From: a virus
Length of the DNA: 35,331 nt
Reading direction: 5' to 3' (one strand)
Virus record (IMG/VR): IMGVR_UViG_3300042406_001679
Span: 1-35,331 of that record
Part shown: positions 27,289 through 35,200 of the stretch, piece after piece
How the letters are laid out: each line of letters starts with the position of its first letter
Position numbering within the stretch: the first letter of the stretch is position 1
Made by a program: the position numbers and the translations under genes
Notes under the pieces: generated by a model
Seen by the model: only the letters and a program-made list of their open reading frames with translations
Databases searched by the model: none
What the model was told of the DNA's origin: nothing

Positions 27289-27768
27289 GCTTTCGTCCTG
27301 CCGAAGCATGTCTTCTAACGTTAGATTGTCAGGAAACAGTTCATTAAAGTTAAACTGTTCATCTTTTCTTCCCAAGACCTTCACTCTCATTCCGTTTCTT
27401 CTATGATTCACAAATCGTAGGTGATCATTAAACATCCATCCAAAATGAATTGACACCATGGAGTCAGGTTCGTCTGTCGGACTCAACTTTCCAGCCTTGA
27501 CCAACCTCACACAGTTTATTCTAATTGTGTCAAATCCTTCATCATGAAAATTTTGGCACCCATTCCACTCTGCTTCAATCCACTCATCTGGATTTAAAGA
27601 AACTATCTCAATGTCAGGGTGATACTTTAGAATTGATGAAACATTTTGGCTCTTCTTGTTCGGTTTAAAGGTCCTTGTTGCCAACAAGTACAGCATCTCG
27701 GCATCAGGTGCCAAGTAAAATAACCGCTGCTTGGCCTTTGGGGCCAAAGTGACCTTACACTTTTTCAT
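27274..27768 (-). CDS. unknown protein in minus-strand cassette
   Basis: The protein is 164 aa, starting MKKCKVTLAPKAKQRLFYL at ATG 27768. It contains PDAEMLYLLATRTF and DEWIEAEWNGCQNFHDEG, then a beta-type end with VNHRRNGMRVKVLGRKDEQF and an acidic tail ending SLDLC. There is no signal peptide, membrane segment or known catalytic motif. The gene is the last of three on the minus strand, 63 nt after the PTH2-like gene, and shows no strong ribosome binding site. It is probably co-transcribed with the two upstream genes. No family was recognised. Confidence 0.6.
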   Translation of the reverse strand: MKKCKVTLAPKAKQRLFYLAPDAEMLYLLATRTFKPNKKSQNVSSILKYHPDIEIVSLNPDEWIEAEWNGCQNFHDEGFDTIRINCVRLVKAGKLSPTDEPDSMVSIHFGWMFNDHLRFVNHRRNGMRVKVLGRKDEQFNFNELFPDNLTLEDMLRQDESLDLC

Positions 27769-27831
27769 CTACACAACCACTCAATAACATTTATAAACCA
27801 ATTTTCCCAACAGTTTAAAGGGTTTGTCACA

Positions 27832-28209
27832 TCACAACGGTTTTAGGCTATGAATTAATCTGTTAATCACATCAGGCTCATCTGGTCCCAATGCGATACA
27901 TGTGACATCAGGGTTCTCAGAACCGTTAGGAACAAACACAGGATATGCCTCTATTCCCATGATCTCTGCACGAAACAAAATCTCATCTAGTTGATCTCTA
28001 TTGGTCACACCTAAAATGTCCTGAGAAAATGATCCTGTCAACCATGCCTGCTCTTCGCTGGACAGGCTCACCAACAGTTGGTTACCTCTCTCTGCCTCAT
28101 TGTTCTCCACAATAAACTTTAGTGAAGCCCTGGCAACTGTTGAGGCCAAATCCCGCTTGTTGAGATTCAAATCTTTTCTGATGATGATAGCTTGTTTCAA
28201 ATCTGACAT
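27832..28209 (-). CDS. peptidyl-tRNA hydrolase 2 (PTH2)-like protein, atypical active site
   Basis: The protein is 125 aa, the right size for the PTH2 fold. The N-terminus MSDLKQAIIIRKDLNLNKRD followed by LASTVARASLKF matches the PTH2 start (strand, R-x-D-L, basic loop, helix). The end GIEAYPVFVPNGS, then VTCIALGPDEPDVINRL and HSLKPL, matches the T-x-x-A-I-G-P and L-K-L signature. The family frees tRNA from stalled peptidyl-tRNA in the cytoplasm. Two usual features differ: the conserved helix histidine is replaced by Arg27, and the D-A-G turn before the T-x-C-A-I-G-P strand reads PNG. Activity may therefore be lost or changed. AGGAG lies 8 nt before the ATG. It sits 18 nt after the NADAR-like gene, so the two are one operon. 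Confidence 0.7.
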   Translation of the reverse strand: MSDLKQAIIIRKDLNLNKRDLASTVARASLKFIVENNEAERGNQLLVSLSSEEQAWLTGSFSQDILGVTNRDQLDEILFRAEIMGIEAYPVFVPNGSENPDVTCIALGPDEPDVINRLIHSLKPL

Positions 28210-28227
28210 GACACAACTCCTATGTGA

Positions 28228-28764
28228 TCAAGTTTCGTTACTGTCGTCTTCTCGTGCCTGTTTCCTCACCTCCTCTAATATTTTCCCCAACCAATTTTCT
28301 CCAACCCCACCAGTCATACCAAAAAATCTATCATTCCATCGATTTTCGTTTATAAGCTCGAGGTCATGTGTTTCCAGCAATTGACACCTGAGGAACGGAT
28401 TCTCGAATTTTTCATGGATCAACTTCCTCATGATCTCAACTCTGACTTCGCTCCAATCATCTCTTAAAACAAGAGATCTACCCATTTTTTTTGCATCCCA
28501 AGGAGAACGAGATTTTTTTATTAATTCTCTCGTTTCTTGGTTCAAGGTCTTCGCGGCCTGATACGCATGCTCTACGGTGGGATATAACTTGCCTTCGAAT
28601 GATACCGTAGAAGGATGAAAGTTCGACAAGAACTCGGTCCCGTTTTTTTTATTAAATCCGACCAATTTTCCACCCAAGGCATTTTGGTGAATATTTTTAG
28701 CACCATCCGAAGCCTCGGATAGGCCTTTAAACAACATCCCCCAATAGAGCTCTACGGTCTTCAT
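28228..28764 (-). CDS. NADAR-family (YbiA/DUF1768-like) N-glycosidase
   Basis: The protein is 178 aa from ATG 28764; an in-frame TTG five codons earlier (28779) is less likely. After a 40-residue N-terminal extension the family signature appears: EFLSNFHPSTVSF (44-56), YPTVEHAYQAAK (61-72), then MGRSLVLRDDWSEVR and HEKFENPFLRCQLLETHD, and finally ENRWNDRFFGMTGGVGENWLG. NADAR proteins cleave N-glycosidic bonds in ADP-ribose-type or riboflavin-pathway compounds, and some remove ADP-ribose from guanine in DNA. In a phage this could protect against an ADP-ribosylating or NAD-linked defence (inference). It is the first gene of the three-gene minus-strand cassette. No clear ribosome binding site or promoter was found. 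Confidence 0.85.
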   Translation of the reverse strand: MKTVELYWGMLFKGLSEASDGAKNIHQNALGGKLVGFNKKNGTEFLSNFHPSTVSFEGKLYPTVEHAYQAAKTLNQETRELIKKSRSPWDAKKMGRSLVLRDDWSEVRVEIMRKLIHEKFENPFLRCQLLETHDLELINENRWNDRFFGMTGGVGENWLGKILEEVRKQAREDDSNET

Positions 28765-28886
28765 GGCCCCAACTATCAAACCTACTTTATTAAATAGGCT
28801 CTAGTCAATCATACCAATCATGAAACCTAATAATTTAAAAACAAAAATCAAAGGATAAAATTAACTGGAACAGGATATAATCTTAC

Positions 28887-28896
28887 TTGATAAATA
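28887..28896 (+). promoter_or_regulatory. candidate T4-type late promoter (ATAAATA)
   Basis: TTGATAAATA lies 27 nt before the ATG of the fibre gene at 28924, in the divergent gap after the minus-strand NADAR gene, where a new plus-strand promoter is needed. It differs from the T4 late consensus TATAAATA at the first base only. A gp55-like sigma gene occurs in this window. The mRNA leader would be about 15-20 nt and has no strong ribosome binding site. Confidence 0.5.
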
Positions 28897-28923
28897 GTAC
28901 AATCACTCGGGCCGCCTTCAAAA

Positions 28924-29679
28924 ATGTCGTCACAAGATAAAAATAGATATAGAAAGACTTATTCTTTTTTCAGAGAGCAACCGGTATTTGCTTCCGGAGG
29001 CGGTGGAGGTGGTGGAGGTGGCGGTGACCAGTTCTGGTACTCTACTACTTTAGACTCAATCTATACCACTGGATCTGTTCTCATTAGAGGACAATCTACT
29101 TTACTAGATTCGTCTTATGATGTTGGCGACGACGTTTTTTTCTATGTCTCTGGAACGATTGGTCTTTCAGGTATTGCTTCAGACATAGGTGTGTTCGGTG
29201 GAGATCTTCTTACAAGCGGAACGCTAGTTGCGAAAAGCGGCCTTTCAGGTTCTTTGACCCGATTAATTGACGGAACATCATATCTTGTAGCCGGCGCAAA
29301 TATATCAATCGTTACTGCATCCAACGGTTCTGTTAGGATATCTTCTTCTGCAACAGCCGGCGCTGCAGGTAATGATACTGAAATTCAGTATAACAATTCC
29401 GGAATGTTTGGTGCTTCTCCAAATTTCAGTTTTAATTCGATGTCAAGTGTCATGTCGTTGACAGGATCGTTTGGAATGAAAGGAAACATCATCCCAGATG
29501 AAGACACTACATACACGCTCGGAACTTCAGAGAAACGTTGGGGCCACATTTACACAGGTGACTTGCACCTAAGAAATGACCGCGGAGATTGGACCATCGT
29601 AGAAGAAGTTGACTACCTGTGCGTTGTAAACAACAAAACAGGAAAAAAATATAAAATGATGCTTGAGCCCGTTGATTAA
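28924..29679 (+). CDS. short fibre/structural protein built from shared modules
   Basis: The protein is 251 aa. It has a basic N-terminus (KNRYRKTYSFFREQPVF) and a run of ten glycines (28996-29025) leading to DQFWYSTTLDSIYTTGS. The next part, FFYVSG followed by GVFGGDLLTSGTL, and the module LSGSLTRLIDGTSYLV are also found in the 1319-aa fibre. The end, YTGDLHLRNDRGDWTIVEE followed by NKTGKKYKMMLEP, is the same C-terminal module as in the protein at 29736. It therefore looks like a compact fibre or adaptor that shares its ends with larger fibres. There is no strong ribosome binding site; the gene is preceded by a candidate late promoter. Confidence 0.65.
   Translation: MSSQDKNRYRKTYSFFREQPVFASGGGGGGGGGGDQFWYSTTLDSIYTTGSVLIRGQSTLLDSSYDVGDDVFFYVSGTIGLSGIASDIGVFGGDLLTSGTLVAKSGLSGSLTRLIDGTSYLVAGANISIVTASNGSVRISSSATAGAAGNDTEIQYNNSGMFGASPNFSFNSMSSVMSLTGSFGMKGNIIPDEDTTYTLGTSEKRWGHIYTGDLHLRNDRGDWTIVEEVDYLCVVNNKTGKKYKMMLEPVD
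28996..29025 (+). repeat. poly-glycine coding run (10 Gly)
   Basis: Ten consecutive glycine codons with mixed third bases (GGA, GGC, GGT). The run joins the N-terminal part of this fibre protein to its first beta module and would act as a flexible linker. A similar run of eight glycines is found at 32791-32814 in the 1319-aa fibre, at the same kind of module border. Confidence 0.9.
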
Positions 29680-29735
29680 AGTTAATAGAAGATACTTAAT
29701 CCTGTCATTTAACATTTTCATAGGAGTAATTCAAT

Positions 29736-31118
29736 ATGGCTTTAGTCGGTCACATATCAGGAAGTACACAATCAAGCTCAGTAATTGGTATTTCAGGTTC
29801 AGTAATAGTTGCAAATCGTCCTCAGGCTTTGTTCCCAGCAATGCCTGGAACGGACGTTAAGTTCTTCGTTTCTGGCTCGTCGACAACACCGTCTTCCGAC
29901 GTTGCTTTGTTCGGCGGCGATCTAATGGCTTCAGGTTCTTTCAACCTCAAGTCAGGTACGGGCGGCGCCTCGCAGTTCTCAGTAAGTTCAACAGGAATGT
30001 TGATTAATACAGCAGTGGGTGTCAATACGATTAACATCGCTGCTTCAACAGGTAACATCACCACATCCGGTGACATTGCTGTCAACGGCGGAGACATTAC
30101 AACAACGTCAGCTACAGCAACATTGTTTAATTCGACCGCGACTGCTGTTGCTATAGCCTCAGCAGGTACTTCGGTTTCTATTGGATCTGCGGCCGGCACC
30201 GGTACAACAACAATTAATAACAGCCTTACTGGAAAAGGAACTAACAACAATATTGACATGCTGAACGTCACAGGAAGTGCTGGGCTTTCGGTGACAAGAA
30301 ATGTCGTTATTTCTGGTGACCTAACAGTCAATGGTGCGATGACCACTGTCAACACAACAAATCTTGAAGTAAAAGATTCAGTCATCGGTCTAGGATTCGC
30401 TTCTGGAACAATTGCCCAGACAGCAGGTGATCGTGGGTGGATCGGCGGTCAGGCCGGTACAAACAATGTGATGAGTAAGTGGGATAACACTGCTTCAGAA
30501 TTCGCATTTGCAACCACAACGTCTTCGGCAACAGGAAGCTTTGGAATCGCAGCTTATTCTAATCTTCATGCAGCAAACATCCAGGGTAATATCGTTTCTG
30601 CTTCACTAGGTTTCTCAGGATCTTTGACAAAATTGATGGATGGAACTTCATACATCATCGCCGGAAGCGGAATAACCGTTGCATCTGCATCCAACGGAGC
30701 AATTACACTTTCTGCAGCTGGCGGTGCAGGTGATGTAACTGGGCCTGGATCTTCTACACAATACGCAGTTGCTCTATTCGACGATACAACTGGTAAGGTC
30801 ATCAGAAATTCTGCGTTAACGACAAACGGCTCTAATTCACTTTTTATTGCAGGAACGCTTGGTGTTTCTGGTTCGACAACATTTGGCGCTTCAGCATTGC
30901 CATCTGCTGATATGACATATGACCTTGGTTCGCCATCATTCAGGTGGGCTAACGTGTATACAGGCGATTTACATCTTCGAAATGATCGTGGAGATTATAC
31001 CCTCATCGAAGAAGAGGACTTTTTGACGATTCGTTTCAACAAGACAGGTAAGAGATACAAGTTCTTGCTCGAAAGAGTACCAGAGCTTGATGAGGATCCA
31101 ATCCTCAACTTCAAGTGA
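29736..31118 (+). CDS. fibre-like virion protein with shared N- and C-terminal modules
   Basis: The protein is 460 aa, with TAGGAG upstream of the ATG. The N-terminus MALVGHISGSTQSSSVIGIS followed by FFVSGS and FGGDLMASGSF is homologous to that of the 1319-aa protein at 31237. The middle holds GDITTT and TINNSLTG-type repeats, a non-repeated insert including LEVKDSVIGLGFASGT and GDRGWIGGQAGTNNVMSKWD, and the LSGSLTKLMDGTSYIIAGSG module. Then GDVTGPGSSTQYAVALFDDTT matches the fibre at 22756. The end, YTGDLHLRNDRGDYTLIEEE, is the same C-terminal module as in the 28924 protein. A strong terminator follows 28 nt after the stop. Confidence 0.7.
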   Translation: MALVGHISGSTQSSSVIGISGSVIVANRPQALFPAMPGTDVKFFVSGSSTTPSSDVALFGGDLMASGSFNLKSGTGGASQFSVSSTGMLINTAVGVNTINIAASTGNITTSGDIAVNGGDITTTSATATLFNSTATAVAIASAGTSVSIGSAAGTGTTTINNSLTGKGTNNNIDMLNVTGSAGLSVTRNVVISGDLTVNGAMTTVNTTNLEVKDSVIGLGFASGTIAQTAGDRGWIGGQAGTNNVMSKWDNTASEFAFATTTSSATGSFGIAAYSNLHAANIQGNIVSASLGFSGSLTKLMDGTSYIIAGSGITVASASNGAITLSAAGGAGDVTGPGSSTQYAVALFDDTTGKVIRNSALTTNGSNSLFIAGTLGVSGSTTFGASALPSADMTYDLGSPSFRWANVYTGDLHLRNDRGDYTLIEEEDFLTIRFNKTGKRYKFLLERVPELDEDPILNFK

Positions 31119-31145
31119 TTGATGTAATTTTCATGTGAAAGGCAA

Positions 31146-31179
31146 GGGGGTGATCATCAATGATCACCCCCTTTTATTT
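31146..31179 (+). terminator. rho-independent terminator
   Basis: A perfect 11-bp inverted repeat, GGGGGTGATCA (31146-31156) and TGATCACCCCC (31161-31171), has a 4-nt loop and is followed by TTTTATTT. It lies 28 nt downstream of the fibre gene ending at 31118 and ahead of a candidate promoter for the next gene. Confidence 0.92.
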
Positions 31180-31202
31180 AAGCACGATTTGTATACGGAT
31201 GA

Positions 31203-31209
31203 ATAAATA
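31203..31209 (+). promoter_or_regulatory. candidate T4-type late promoter (ATAAATA)
   Basis: GAATAAATAATT lies 27 nt before the ATG at 31237 and 24 nt after the terminator tail. The same ATAAATA core, at the same distance, precedes the gene at 28924. The terminator-promoter order suggests a separate transcript for the 1319-aa fibre. The base before the core is A rather than the T of T4's consensus. Confidence 0.5.
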
Positions 31210-31236
31210 ATTAAGGTTTAACAAGAATCAAAAACT

Positions 31237-34200
31237 ATGGCCCTAGTAACGAACAACATATCAGGATCTGCAAGTAACTCTTCTAAGATAGGAATCACAG
31301 GAAGCGTTATCATCGGTAATGCACCAGATGCTAGGTTCCCAACGGCCGGTACAGACGTGGTGTTCTTCGTTTCAGGATCAGATGCATCAAGGGCAGTCTT
31401 CGGCGGAACGGCCGTGGTCTCAGGCTCTCTGATCACTGATGGCAACGTTCTATTAGGGGACTCTAGCAATGATACACTCACCATCAATGCCTCAACAGTA
31501 TCAATTCCAAATAACCTAAACTTTGACAGCAACACACTCTACATTGATTCCGCCAATAACCGCATCGGCATCGGTAAAGTTCCAAATGTCACTTTCGATG
31601 TCTCAGGAACCTTGAACACGGTAGGTGCTGACAAGCCATCGACAATTTTCAATGGTGATACATTCATCTCAGGTGCCTTCGGCGTTTCAGACTACATCCA
31701 GATGAAACCGGTCGGTTCTCTCAGGATTCCAACCAACCAAACCGCCTCATACATCTACACCTCTGGATCTACAAACGATCTGTACTTCACACAATATGCC
31801 CCAGGAACCAATTTCACCAACACAACCAGGTTGAGGTGGTTGGAATCAACACTATCAACCGGGCTTCTTCACGGCGGAATTTTATCCACCCAAGCAGGAA
31901 CAACCACATTCTCCATTACATCAGGTTCCGCTATAATCGTAGCCCCCAATGCGTCTACAACAGAAGATCCATATCCCACGGTCAGCTTAGTCACCTGGTC
32001 AAGCATAGTTAGCCAGTCATTGAGCTATGTGACTTCCTCGCAGATAACATACATCGGTATCAATCCATCCGGTGGGTTGATCCAAAGAGTGACTCCGTTT
32101 CATAACGGCGAATATCTCGATTATGTCTCTATCGGCAGAATTCTTCACCAGTCTGGTTCTGTCACCAATGCAGCGGTAACAAATCCAGCCACATCTTACG
32201 GATTAACCCAACAGCACAGTCACTTCATAAGGGCTTTCGGTCCTCTGAAGATCTCTGGTCACACTCTATCCCACAGCGGATCTACTCTAGGTCTGACCAA
32301 GACGGCCGGTGATTCATATGCTGAAGGTAGAAACTATAGAACAGATCCGGATGATCCGAACTATGTTTCTTCGACATCCGACGTGGCCGTAACAACATCA
32401 AAGATCTATAAAGAGTATGTCAGCGGATCCGCATACCTCATCGACATAGGAGTCGGTGGTGCAGGTTATACTAACATAGATCCAACGTTGTACAACAACA
32501 ATGGTACTTTGGCCTCCGTCGCGGCAGGACAATATTCAAATCAAAGGGTCTACTGGTTTCCCAATTCCGTTGATAGAGCACTTTATGTTTATTACGGAAA
32601 CGAAACCTATAACTCGCTAGACACAGCCGAAGCTGGAATTGTATCAGAAGCATTCACTGAAGGTGATAACACTAGAACTTCAGCAATATTTGTCGGTGTT
32701 GTTGTGGTAAAAGGTAATGCAACAGATCTCTCTAACACTTCACAGGCAAGGTTTGTTCAAGGTGGATTATTTCGTAACATCGGCGGTGCCGGTGGCGGAG
32801 GGGGTGGTGGAGGGTCCACAACTCCAGGAGGTCTTGATACTTACGTTCAGTTCAACGACGGCGGCTCTACGTTCGGAGGAGATGCTGGCCTTACCTATAA
32901 CAAAACAACTGACACACTAACGATTTCAGGTGATTTAGCCATTAACGGCGGCGATCTAACGTCTACCTCAACAACTTTCAATCTTGTCGACTCGACTGCA
33001 ACCACTGTTAACTTTGCCGGAGCTGCATCGACAGCACTAAACATAGGAAATTCTTCTGGAACAAATACGGTCTCTGGAAAGACAAAGTTCTCTCAAGGAT
33101 TGAGTGGTTCTCTCACCCAGCTGACAGATGGCACCTCTTATATCATCGCAGATGGTAACATGTCTGCTGTCACAGGATCAAACGGTGCGATCACTTTAAC
33201 AGCGATACCATCTGGGGCTGATAAACAAATTCAATTCAACGATGGAGGATCCACATTTGGTGGAAATTCTAATCTAACATTTACCAAGGCAACAAACACT
33301 CTTGCAGTTCCGAATATCTCTGTGACTGTACTGACGGCATCATTGACACAGGGAAGCGTTCTATTTTCAGGACCGAGTGGCGTTGTTACACAGGACAATA
33401 CAAATTTCTTCTGGGACGACACGAACAATTATCTAGGAATAGGAACAACAAGCCCTGCAAGACCGTTACACGTCAGCGCGGCGGGAGGATGGAGAGTATC
33501 TCTCACAACAAGTTCAACTGGGTTTGAATTTATCAACTTAAATTCAACAGCATGGAGATTAAACCCAGTCGGCACGGCAACGGATTTAGAAATTTTCTCG
33601 AACGTCACGATCCCAACAAACGGTACGGCAGGGTTAGGATTTAACCCTAGCGCTGGAACGACAAAAGACACGTTGTTGTATAGATCTGCAATGGGGGTCA
33701 TAAGCCTAAGCGGTTCTGCTCCTGGTTTCTTGTTTAATTGGCTTTCAACGTCAACGCCTACCGCGGCCGGCCACCTTGGAATGAATACGTCTTCAGGTAG
33801 GCCCCAGGCTTTCATCAGCGGTACTGTTCGTCAATTATCTCATATCGATGAATTAGTAGCGGGTTCTACAGGTCAAATACAATACAATAATGGAGGATCA
33901 CCAGGAGCATCTTCAACTCTTACATTTAACTCTGCAAATAACATCCTTGCATCGCTAAACGTTTCTGCGACAGCAGTGACAGCATCTTCAATAATGGCTG
34001 CTGCATCATCTGTTAACTTATTTAACACAACTGCAACGACAATAAATTTTGGAGGAGCTGCAACATCTGCGATAAACATCGGTAATTCGTTAGGGACAAA
34101 CACGATATCAGGAACGATAAAAGCCCCACAAGGTTTGAGCGGTTCTTTAACGAAGTTAACAGATGGTACTTCTTACTTGGTTGCAGGAACAAACGTAACA

Positions 34201-35196
34201 ATAACCACGGCATCGAATGGTTCTGTAACAATAACATCAACGGCAAGTGGTGGTGGTACGACTGATGACTTTTTTGATAGCACAACAGCTGGATCTGTTT
34301 TTACAACTGGATCATTTGCCTTCAGGGGACAAGAAAGTATATCGTCTCCATCAACCAAAGGTTCTGATACATTCTTTTATGTGAGCGGAAGCACCAACGT
34401 AACAGGATCTACGGCCAAAGTATCATTGTTCGGTGGAGATGTTATATCATCAGGAAGCTTGAGCGTTGGTAACGGAGGAACAATTGTAGGTAATCTCACA
34501 GCGATAAATAACCTCGGCGTCCTTGGATCATTAACGGTAATGTCGAATGGTTTGATCGCAGGAAATGCCACAGTTTCAGGATCAACAACAACAAATACGT
34601 TATTTGTTAATACCGGCAACGTTGTCGGAGCCCCAGGCTCTGGTGCAAACGTTCTATCTTTATTGTCAAGCGGCAATATAGTAATGAAACTAGACGTTAA
34701 CAATGATTCACCAGGTCACAAATTCGAAGTTCAAGATTATCTCGGAATTAGTCAATTTTTCGTGGGAGAAAACGGCAATGCTGAACTTTCAGGATCGCTT
34801 GTAACAACTGGTTCATTGACTGTTTCAGGCAGTGCTACGTTAGGAATCGTTTCAGAGGTTTTGTCAGGAAGCAATGCAATCGGTGGAACGTTTGTATTCG
34901 ACACAACAAGACAATCGATATTCTATGTCAACAATGCGACTAGCAATATTACTGCAAACTTCACAAACGTTCCTACTGTTGATAATAGAATAATTTCTAC
35001 GACAGTCATTCTTTCACAAAGTGCTACCGCTAGAATAGTGAGCGCGGTTCAAATTGCCGGTGTTGCTTCAACAATAAACTGGGCAAACAATGTTACCCCA
35101 ACAGGAAACTCTGGCAAACAAGACGTCTTCGGGTTCAACCTTATTCGATCCGGCAGCGCCTGGAAGACCCTTGGTCAAATGAGCACCTACGGATGA
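31237..35196 (+). CDS. very large tail fibre protein, mosaic of shared modules
   Basis: The protein is 1319 aa. Residues 1-90 match the N-terminus of the protein at 29736 (MALVTNNISGS and FFVSGSD). Residues about 160-515 form a unique domain (HSHFIRAFGPLKISGHTLSH, then YWFPNSVDRALYVYYG), probably folded as a receptor or connector domain. A run of eight glycines separates it from three repeated modules starting QFNDGG or QYNNGG and containing LSGSLT-L-DGTSY. Residues about 1008-1080 match the N-terminal part of the 28924 protein (TTGSFAFRGQES, then FFYVSGS). The last about 110 residues (FYVNNATSNITANFTNVP, then FGFNLIRSGSAWKTLGQMS) look like a C-terminal fibre tip common in aquatic phages. A host-recognition role is likely. 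The gene has its own candidate promoter. Confidence 0.75.
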   Translation: MALVTNNISGSASNSSKIGITGSVIIGNAPDARFPTAGTDVVFFVSGSDASRAVFGGTAVVSGSLITDGNVLLGDSSNDTLTINASTVSIPNNLNFDSNTLYIDSANNRIGIGKVPNVTFDVSGTLNTVGADKPSTIFNGDTFISGAFGVSDYIQMKPVGSLRIPTNQTASYIYTSGSTNDLYFTQYAPGTNFTNTTRLRWLESTLSTGLLHGGILSTQAGTTTFSITSGSAIIVAPNASTTEDPYPTVSLVTWSSIVSQSLSYVTSSQITYIGINPSGGLIQRVTPFHNGEYLDYVSIGRILHQSGSVTNAAVTNPATSYGLTQQHSHFIRAFGPLKISGHTLSHSGSTLGLTKTAGDSYAEGRNYRTDPDDPNYVSSTSDVAVTTSKIYKEYVSGSAYLIDIGVGGAGYTNIDPTLYNNNGTLASVAAGQYSNQRVYWFPNSVDRALYVYYGNETYNSLDTAEAGIVSEAFTEGDNTRTSAIFVGVVVVKGNATDLSNTSQARFVQGGLFRNIGGAGGGGGGGGSTTPGGLDTYVQFNDGGSTFGGDAGLTYNKTTDTLTISGDLAINGGDLTSTSTTFNLVDSTATTVNFAGAASTALNIGNSSGTNTVSGKTKFSQGLSGSLTQLTDGTSYIIADGNMSAVTGSNGAITLTAIPSGADKQIQFNDGGSTFGGNSNLTFTKATNTLAVPNISVTVLTASLTQGSVLFSGPSGVVTQDNTNFFWDDTNNYLGIGTTSPARPLHVSAAGGWRVSLTTSSTGFEFINLNSTAWRLNPVGTATDLEIFSNVTIPTNGTAGLGFNPSAGTTKDTLLYRSAMGVISLSGSAPGFLFNWLSTSTPTAAGHLGMNTSSGRPQAFISGTVRQLSHIDELVAGSTGQIQYNNGGSPGASSTLTFNSANNILASLNVSATAVTASSIMAAASSVNLFNTTATTINFGGAATSAINIGNSLGTNTISGTIKAPQGLSGSLTKLTDGTSYLVAGTNVTITTASNGSVTITSTASGGGTTDDFFDSTTAGSVFTTGSFAFRGQESISSPSTKGSDTFFYVSGSTNVTGSTAKVSLFGGDVISSGSLSVGNGGTIVGNLTAINNLGVLGSLTVMSNGLIAGNATVSGSTTTNTLFVNTGNVVGAPGSGANVLSLLSSGNIVMKLDVNNDSPGHKFEVQDYLGISQFFVGENGNAELSGSLVTTGSLTVSGSATLGIVSEVLSGSNAIGGTFVFDTTRQSIFYVNNATSNITANFTNVPTVDNRIISTTVILSQSATARIVSAVQIAGVASTINWANNVTPTGNSGKQDVFGFNLIRSGSAWKTLGQMSTYG
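32791..32814 (+). repeat. poly-glycine coding run (8 Gly)
   Basis: Eight glycine codons in a row between the unique domain and the repeated modules of the 1319-aa fibre. Together with 28996-29025 it marks module borders and could be a site for recombination between fibre genes. Confidence 0.9.
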
Positions 35197-35200
35197 TAAC

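Noticed and set aside
28785-28830. Sigma-70-like promoter for the minus-strand cassette (TTGACT and TATTTAATA on the minus strand)
   Set aside because: The boxes are too close together for a normal promoter; the region is AT-rich, so this is not supported.
29663-29860. 65-codon plus-strand frame overlapping the end of one fibre gene and the start of the next
   Set aside because: Runs out of frame through the conserved N-terminus of the protein at 29736; no supporting features.
29822-30385. 187-codon open frame on the minus strand opposite a fibre gene
   Set aside because: Repetitive Val/Pro/Thr composition is a shadow of Gly/Thr/Ser-rich fibre codons; no ribosome binding site or independent domain.
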